A stretch of 64,000 nucleotides of DNA from Sulfitobacter sp. S223 (GTDB taxonomy: Bacteria; Pseudomonadota; Alphaproteobacteria; Rhodobacterales; Rhodobacteraceae), in NCBI RefSeq assembly GCF_025143825.1, contig NZ_CP083560.1, positions 2,418,001 to 2,482,000 on the forward strand. The letters run 5' to 3'. This document shows, piece after piece, positions 59,501 through 64,000 of this stretch. Position 1 is the stretch's first letter. Each line of letters opens with the position of its first letter. A program made the translations under genes and the position numbers. The notes under the pieces were generated by a model. That model worked only from the letters and a program-made list of their open reading frames with translations, was not told the DNA's origin and did not search any database.

Positions 59501-60100
59501 TCACATGCGCGAGGCTACGTTTTCCCAGTTCACCAAGTTGTCGAGGAAGTTCGACAGGTAGTCAGGGCGCGCGTTGCGGAAATCAATGTAGTAGGAGTGT
59601 TCCCAGACGTCACAGCCCAGAAGTGCGGTCTGGCCGAAGCAGACGGGGTTTACGCCGTTCTCTGTCTTGGTAACCTTCAGGCTGCCATCGCTGTCTTTCA
59701 CCAGCCAGGCCCAACCGGAACCGAACTGGCCCGCGCCTGCTGCTTTGAAAGCATCTTTGAATTTGTCGACGGAACCAAAGCTTTCGACCAATGCCTTTTC
59801 AAGCTCGCCCGGCATTGCGGAAGAACCCGGGCCCATCATTTCCCAAAACTGGTTGTGGTTCCAAAGCTGTGAAATGTTGTTGAAGATGCCGTTCTGGGCA
59901 ACTGCGTTGGCGTCATATGTGCCTTTGATGATCTCTTCGAGAGATTTGCCAGCCCATTCAGTGCCTTCAATCGCTTTGTTGCCGTTCACGACGTAAGCAT
60001 TGTGGTGCTTGTCATGGTGGAATTCCAGTGTCTCGGCGCTCATGCCTTTAGATGCGAGCGCGTCGTGAGCATACGGAAGATCGGGAAGTTCAAAAGCCAT
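59501..60100 (-). CDS. sodB: Superoxide dismutase (Fe type)
   Basis: 199 residues from the ATG at 60100, with GGAGG 5 nt upstream; an earlier in-frame start would add 7. It has metal-binding HHDKHHNAYV, the QLWNHNQFW region and DVWEHSYYIDF. It disproportionates superoxide. Iron, not manganese, is judged from overall similarity; the metal was not tested. Confidence 0.95.
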   Translation of the reverse strand: MAFELPDLPYAHDALASKGMSAETLEFHHDKHHNAYVVNGNKAIEGTEWAGKSLEEIIKGTYDANAVAQNGIFNNISQLWNHNQFWEMMGPGSSAMPGELEKALVESFGSVDKFKDAFKAAGAGQFGSGWAWLVKDSDGSLKVTKTENGVNPVCFGQTALLGCDVWEHSYYIDFRNARPDYLSNFLDNLVNWENVASRM

Positions 60101-60349
60101 TGGGGCCTCCATTAAGGTCATTATCTATCCCCTAAATGAAGGGCGCACCCGACCTTCGTCAAGGTCAACTCGTCAAAGAACTGGGTTTCTCACTTTCAAA
60201 GGCGGAAACGACGGCAGTTTCGGCCTTGTTTCGCGGGGCTGCCCTTTGCCCCAGACAAGTCTGGAGATGAGTTTGCTCAAACCGCGCCGTGCATATTGCG
60301 CATATCCTTGCGGAATTTACAGCGGTTCGAACCGTGAGTTCAAAGCTTG
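60101..60349. other. Gap between sodB and the decayed gene
   Basis: No coding frame or clear regulatory site found. The sodB promoter should lie at its left edge. Confidence 0.3.
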
Positions 60350-60779
60350 CTAGCTTTTTGGAAAGCCCTTGGCGCTTTTGCGCCGCAAAAAGTGACCTTT
60401 ACCAGTGAAACGCTCGGGGAAGCGGGCAGGTTTTGCCAGCGCTGACACGCTAAGGATTTTGAGGTCCAGTTTTGCCGTATAGCTGAGAGTGGGGATTACT
60501 TGGCCCACATGATCCGTTGCTCCTGCGATGGTCCATTTCAGCCTTACCAAATCACCGGTTTTGCGTACCCGCGCTTGCGTCGGGGCCACCGACATAATGA
60601 AGCAACACGCCATCGACTACTCGAACGGTGCCCTTGTCGTCGAAGTTGATCGCCATCTTGTCGGACACCCGCCCCCGAGCGCGCCTGGCATCAATATCAG
60701 ATTCATACTACGCAGCATCCTCGATCGCGGGTGAACCAAGTAGAGCAGCCAAAGCGGCAGCAAATATCTTTAATTTCAA
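60350..60779 (-). pseudogene. Frameshifted copy of the small exported protein next door
   Basis: A TTG start at 60779 gives LKLKIFAAALAALLGSPAI, a signal peptide. There is an in-frame TAG six codons later, then DIDARRARGRVSDKMAIN and VVDGVLLHYVGG. After that a frameshift moves the reading to RVRKTGDLVRLKWTIAG, ILSVSALAKPARFPERF and FTGKGHF to the stop at 60350. The pattern of a short exported beta-rich protein, with a 'VR(I)D ... L(K)L(R)W ... F.G.G' order, matches the intact neighbour at 60933-61361. The copy therefore looks like a decayed paralog. Confidence 0.5.
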
Positions 60780-60932
60780 AACAGAATTCTACGAGTTCTT
60801 CATTCAATAATCGTGCATGTCCCGACTTCGCTGATCGCATTGCCATAGCGATGATAGCGCCCGCTTCGCGAAAATGTCCAGATTTTGGGGACGCAGGATG
60901 ACCTTATCGTCCAGCGGAGAAATCTGCTTAGG

Positions 60933-61361
60933 CTATTTCACTGCAACGCAGCGCCCGGATGCAGCCCCCGGCGTGGTAAAGAAGCTCTCTCCCAATCCGC
61001 TGTAGGTGAAGGTCATGCGCTTCATGTTTACGTTCATCTTGAAATCGACGTTCTGCTTTCGACTTTGACTGTCCCGCACACCGATCAACTTCCACCTCAA
61101 TTTCAGCCGATTGGTCGTTGGGCGGCTGAAATCCGCCATTGCTGGCCCATTGAACACTTCTTTGGTGTATTGATCATAAACTGCAGCATTCAGAGTCCGC
61201 TGATCAATCCGGACGATAACCGCGTCTGGCACCCAGTCTTTCGAGGAAGGGTTTTTAGTTTCGCAGATGAGATGCACTGCTTCATTTGCCGCGGCAGGCA
61301 ATGCGCTGATCATGACTCCGAACGCACATAGGCCGCGCAAAACCGAAGAAGAAAAAATCAT
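60933..61361 (-). CDS. Small exported protein, beta-rich
   Basis: 142 residues from the ATG at 61361 (AAGGA 8 nt upstream). Signal peptide to LPAAANE. The rest contains VHLICETKNPSSKDW, RLKLRWKLIGVRDSQSR and FTYSGLGESF, ending GRCVAVK. No family recognised. Two Cys could form a disulfide. It lies just before soxG. Confidence 0.65.
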   Translation of the reverse strand: MIFSSSVLRGLCAFGVMISALPAAANEAVHLICETKNPSSKDWVPDAVIVRIDQRTLNAAVYDQYTKEVFNGPAMADFSRPTTNRLKLRWKLIGVRDSQSRKQNVDFKMNVNMKRMTFTYSGLGESFFTTPGAASGRCVAVK

Positions 61362-61401
61362 GACCAGTCCTTTTTCAAGCTCTCGGCAGAGCAGCATCAC
61401 A

Positions 61402-61971
61402 TCAATAAACGCCTACCTCTGATCCGGGCTGTGCCGCAATGCTAAGCAGGTCAAACACATACTGCGCTACTGACCGGAAACAAATCAAGCGAAAGACGTC
61501 CTCTTCCGGCATCCAGAAAGCTGCAGGCACTTGTGCCAAACGCGTACGGCGGAACATGCCGGGGGTGAACGCGGACGGGGATAGATCCACAGGCGCCAGC
61601 TTTGACATTACCTCACGGGCGAGAGGGCCGCGCACCTCAAACATCGCACGTGCGTCAGACACATTTGCCGCCAGCGCATGACTGCCCGCCAGCTTTTCTT
61701 GCAAGTCAGCCAGCTTGGCGTGCGCGTCGGCATAGGCGCACATGATCAAAAGCTCGTCCGGTGACATCCACGCCATGCCACCGGCACCTTCGGTCAGACA
61801 GTGGCCCTGATCCGGCATGTTTACACCCGCAGCCGCTATGGCGGCCTTTTGCAAAGGCTTGGCGGCCAAATCGCCCCGCAGCGTGATCATACCAACGTTG
61901 CCAACCTCGGAAACTTTAACAATTCCATCATGATAGATGGCGTTCTTCAAAGCGGATACCGGCTCAGACAT
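61402..61971 (-). CDS. soxG: Sarcosine oxidase gamma subunit
   Basis: 189 residues from the ATG at 61971, with GGGGAG upstream. It has a GcvT-like fold with GMITLRGDL, WMSPDELLIMC and FEVRGPLAREVMSKLAP. It is part of heterotetrameric sarcosine oxidase, which makes glycine and 5,10-methylene-THF from sarcosine. It overlaps soxA by 8 bp. Confidence 0.93.
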   Translation of the reverse strand: MSEPVSALKNAIYHDGIVKVSEVGNVGMITLRGDLAAKPLQKAAIAAAGVNMPDQGHCLTEGAGGMAWMSPDELLIMCAYADAHAKLADLQEKLAGSHALAANVSDARAMFEVRGPLAREVMSKLAPVDLSPSAFTPGMFRRTRLAQVPAAFWMPEEDVFRLICFRSVAQYVFDLLSIAAQPGSEVGVY

Positions 61972-64000
61972 TCTGCTTCTCCCCTGCTTTATCGTAGAAC
62001 ACAGGATCGACGATCCGCGCTTTATAGGTTTTTCCATCGGTGCCGGGGAATTCAATTTCCTCGCCCATGCGATCGGGCCCGTTGTGGACAAGACCCATGG
62101 CAATACCCTTACCCAAAGTGGGCGAGTGATAGCTGGACGTGACGCGCCCGATCATGTTGCGCTGACCATTCTCGTTTGAGCCTTCTCCCACGGCGTAGGC
62201 GCCATCCGGCAATACTGAGCCGTCTGTGGTTTCCAGCCCGACCAGTTTCCAGCGGTTCGGGTCAGCCATATGAGAGCGCAGGTGCGCGCGCTTGCCAAGA
62301 TAGTCTTCTTTTTTCTTGGATAGCGCCCAATGCAGGTTCAGGTCCTGCGGGATCACGGTGCCGTCGGTCTCATCACCAATCATGATGAAGCCCTTCTCGG
62401 CGCGCAGGATGTGCAGGCATTCAGTGCCATAAGGCATTACGCCCAGCTCATCCCCCACTGCCATCAGAGCATCCCAGAAGGCCTGTCCGTGGCTCGCGTC
62501 AACGGCAATCTCATACGAAAGCTCGCCAGAGAATGAAATCCGGTAGACGCGGACATTGAAGCCCCCAATCACACCGTCAGCCCACTCCATAAAACCAAGC
62601 GCCTCTGCCGAAACATCCATGCCGCCAAGTTTTTCCAGCGCCTTACGGGCGTTCGGGCCAACAACGGCTATCTGGGCATATTGCTCTGTCACGTTGGCGA
62701 CAAAGACTTTCATATCCCACCATTCGGTTTGCAGCCATTCTTCCATGTGGGCATGGATACGCTCTGCACCGCCAGTTGTCGTGTGGCACAGCCATGTGTC
62801 TTCATCGATGCGCGCAACAACGCCGTCGTCGATCAGGAATCCGTTGTCGTTACACATCAGACCATAGCGGCATTTGCCCGGCTTCAGTGTGCTCATCATA
62901 TTGGTGTAGAGCATGTCGAGGAATTCACCCGCGTCAGGCCCTTTGACGATCAGCTTACCCAGCGTGGACGCGTCGAGCAGACCCATCTTTTCGCGGGTGT
63001 TGGTCACTTCGCGCATCACTGCGTCATGGGTGCTTTCGTCCTGCCGAATGTACGCGTATGGGCGGCGCCAATGGCCGACAGGCTCCCACTGTGCCCCGTT
63101 GGTTTCATGCCAGTCATGCATGGGTGTCCGGCGGATCGGCTGGAAGGTCGCATCGCGTGCCTCTCCGCCCAGGGCCGCCATTGAAATGGGGTGATAAGGG
63201 GGACGGAATGTGGTGGTTCCGACTGACGGAATATCTTCATTCAATGCACCAGCTAAGGTCGCCAATCCATTGATGTTGCTCAATTTACCCTGATCGGTCG
63301 CCATGCCCAATGTGGTGTAGCGTTTGGCATGTTCAACCGAAACAAATCCTTCTTGCGCAGCCAGCCGGACATCCGAAACTTTAACGTCGTTCTGGTAATC
63401 CAGCCACGCTTTTTCGCGCAGTTTGACACTGGCACCCTGAGGCATCAGCCACACCGGCGCCATCGGCGCTTCCGAACTTGGCGCGGCCTTGCTGGCCTTG
63501 GCGTCACGCGGCAATTTTTTACCGAGACAGCGCAATGTGCCATCCGCAGCAGCGAAGGCATCATTCAGCAGGTCATCCATCTGGAACAGGCCAGACGCTG
63601 CACCAGCGGTCGAAACAAACTGCCCGCCGTCCGCACCTTGCGGGGCGTTATCGGGATCGGGGCTGAAGCAGGCGTTGACGGTATCCCATTTCAGTTTGCC
63701 GCCGCAGTGCGACCAAAGGTGCACCACCGGAGACCAGCCGCCCGACATCGCGACCGCATCACAGGTGATTTCTTCCAGTACCGCGCCTTCGCCAGCCTGT
63801 GAACAGATCGCAACACCGGTGACCCGCTTTCCGCCTTTGACCGAGGAAATGCCCTGCCCCATCAATACGCGAATGCCCAAGGCTTTGGCCTGCGCCATGA
63901 CTTCGCTGTCTTGTGGCAGTACCCGCGCGTCAAGAATTGCCGGAACATCCAACCCTGCGTGTTTCAGCGCGAAAGCTGTCAGATAGGCATCATCATTGTT
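61964..64000 (-). CDS. soxA: Sarcosine oxidase alpha subunit (partial)
   Basis: 679 codons are present; the N-terminus lies beyond base 64000, as the frame runs to the edge without a stop. The visible part holds the end of the FAD/NAD domain and the C-terminal aminomethyltransferase domain with YGLMCNDNGFLIDDGVVAR and TGGAERIHAHMEEWL. The full-length protein is about 1000 residues in the family. It is the catalytic, folate-binding subunit. Confidence 0.96.
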   Translation of the reverse strand, partial: NNDDAYLTAFALKHAGLDVPAILDARVLPQDSEVMAQAKALGIRVLMGQGISSVKGGKRVTGVAICSQAGEGAVLEEITCDAVAMSGGWSPVVHLWSHCGGKLKWDTVNACFSPDPDNAPQGADGGQFVSTAGAASGLFQMDDLLNDAFAAADGTLRCLGKKLPRDAKASKAAPSSEAPMAPVWLMPQGASVKLREKAWLDYQNDVKVSDVRLAAQEGFVSVEHAKRYTTLGMATDQGKLSNINGLATLAGALNEDIPSVGTTTFRPPYHPISMAALGGEARDATFQPIRRTPMHDWHETNGAQWEPVGHWRRPYAYIRQDESTHDAVMREVTNTREKMGLLDASTLGKLIVKGPDAGEFLDMLYTNMMSTLKPGKCRYGLMCNDNGFLIDDGVVARIDEDTWLCHTTTGGAERIHAHMEEWLQTEWWDMKVFVANVTEQYAQIAVVGPNARKALEKLGGMDVSAEALGFMEWADGVIGGFNVRVYRISFSGELSYEIAVDASHGQAFWDALMAVGDELGVMPYGTECLHILRAEKGFIMIGDETDGTVIPQDLNLHWALSKKKEDYLGKRAHLRSHMADPNRWKLVGLETTDGSVLPDGAYAVGEGSNENGQRNMIGRVTSSYHSPTLGKGIAMGLVHNGPDRMGEEIEFPGTDGKTYKARIVDPVFYDKAGEKQNV

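Overview
The window is bacterial, GC-rich and densely coded. It most resembles a marine member of the Rhodobacteraceae (Roseobacter group). The reasons are a dddP-type DMSP lyase with all its metal ligands, soxA/soxG sarcosine oxidase genes, a gcvH-gcvP pair, the ccmABCDG order beside a TauE/SafE permease and secDF-yajC, and the general protein style. The assignment rests on recognised families, not on a database search.

Layout: 1-2.9 kb is glycine cleavage (end of gcvH, gcvP). 3.2-14.2 kb is an accessory block on the minus strand, visibly richer in A/T. It holds a type XI secretion (Slam/DUF560) outer-membrane protein directly behind a 1297-residue exported protein ending in three TbpB-like beta-barrel repeats, a tiny exported Cys-Cys protein, a LuxR-type regulator, a NACHT NTPase with a pentapeptide-repeat tail, a hypothetical protein, and broken remnants of an IS3-type transposase and a type I restriction HsdR, all on the 3' side of a tRNA-Leu(TAG). 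14.4-20.4 kb is mostly core: a Hint-domain protein, nnr, glnB-glnA, a lytic transglycosylase and a small glyoxalase-related protein. 20.4-26.3 kb holds a DUF3445 heme N-demethylase-like gene, dddP, a trans-sulfuration PLP enzyme with three 11-bp repeats just upstream, a sulfotransferase-like protein and a hydrolase-OsmC fusion.

26.4-34.6 kb: purB, two small exported proteins sharing a Cys motif, a fliG apart from other flagellar genes, a lipid A acyltransferase, a DUF1223 protein and acnA. 34.6-42 kb, minus strand: a hypothetical gene, the cytochrome c maturation operon (ccmA-B-C-D-G, including a 54-residue ccmD), a Mth938-like protein, a TauE/SafE permease, secF, secD and yajC. 42.2-49.2 kb: serS, a DUF2235 hydrolase, a membrane protein, der, a BamB-like lipoprotein and a YfgM-like TPR protein.

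49.4-64 kb: an RND efflux adaptor and an enlarged permease, a DUF302 protein, an ATM1-type ABC exporter, a LysM protein, a LOG-family phosphoribohydrolase, a host-attachment protein, sodB, a small exported protein next to a frameshifted paralog, and sarcosine oxidase gamma and alpha (alpha runs off the window end). Sarcosine oxidase makes glycine and a C1 unit and the glycine cleavage system consumes glycine, so both ends of the window touch methylated-amine/C1 metabolism. dddP and the DUF3445 gene fit the same osmolyte-degrading lifestyle.

The strongest candidates for new biology are the Slam plus three-barrel cargo pair, the NACHT-pentapeptide protein apparently co-transcribed with a LuxR regulator, and the 11-bp helically phased repeats upstream of the PLP enzyme. 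Start sites were moved from the longest possible start wherever a Shine-Dalgarno sequence, a signal peptide or family length favoured another.
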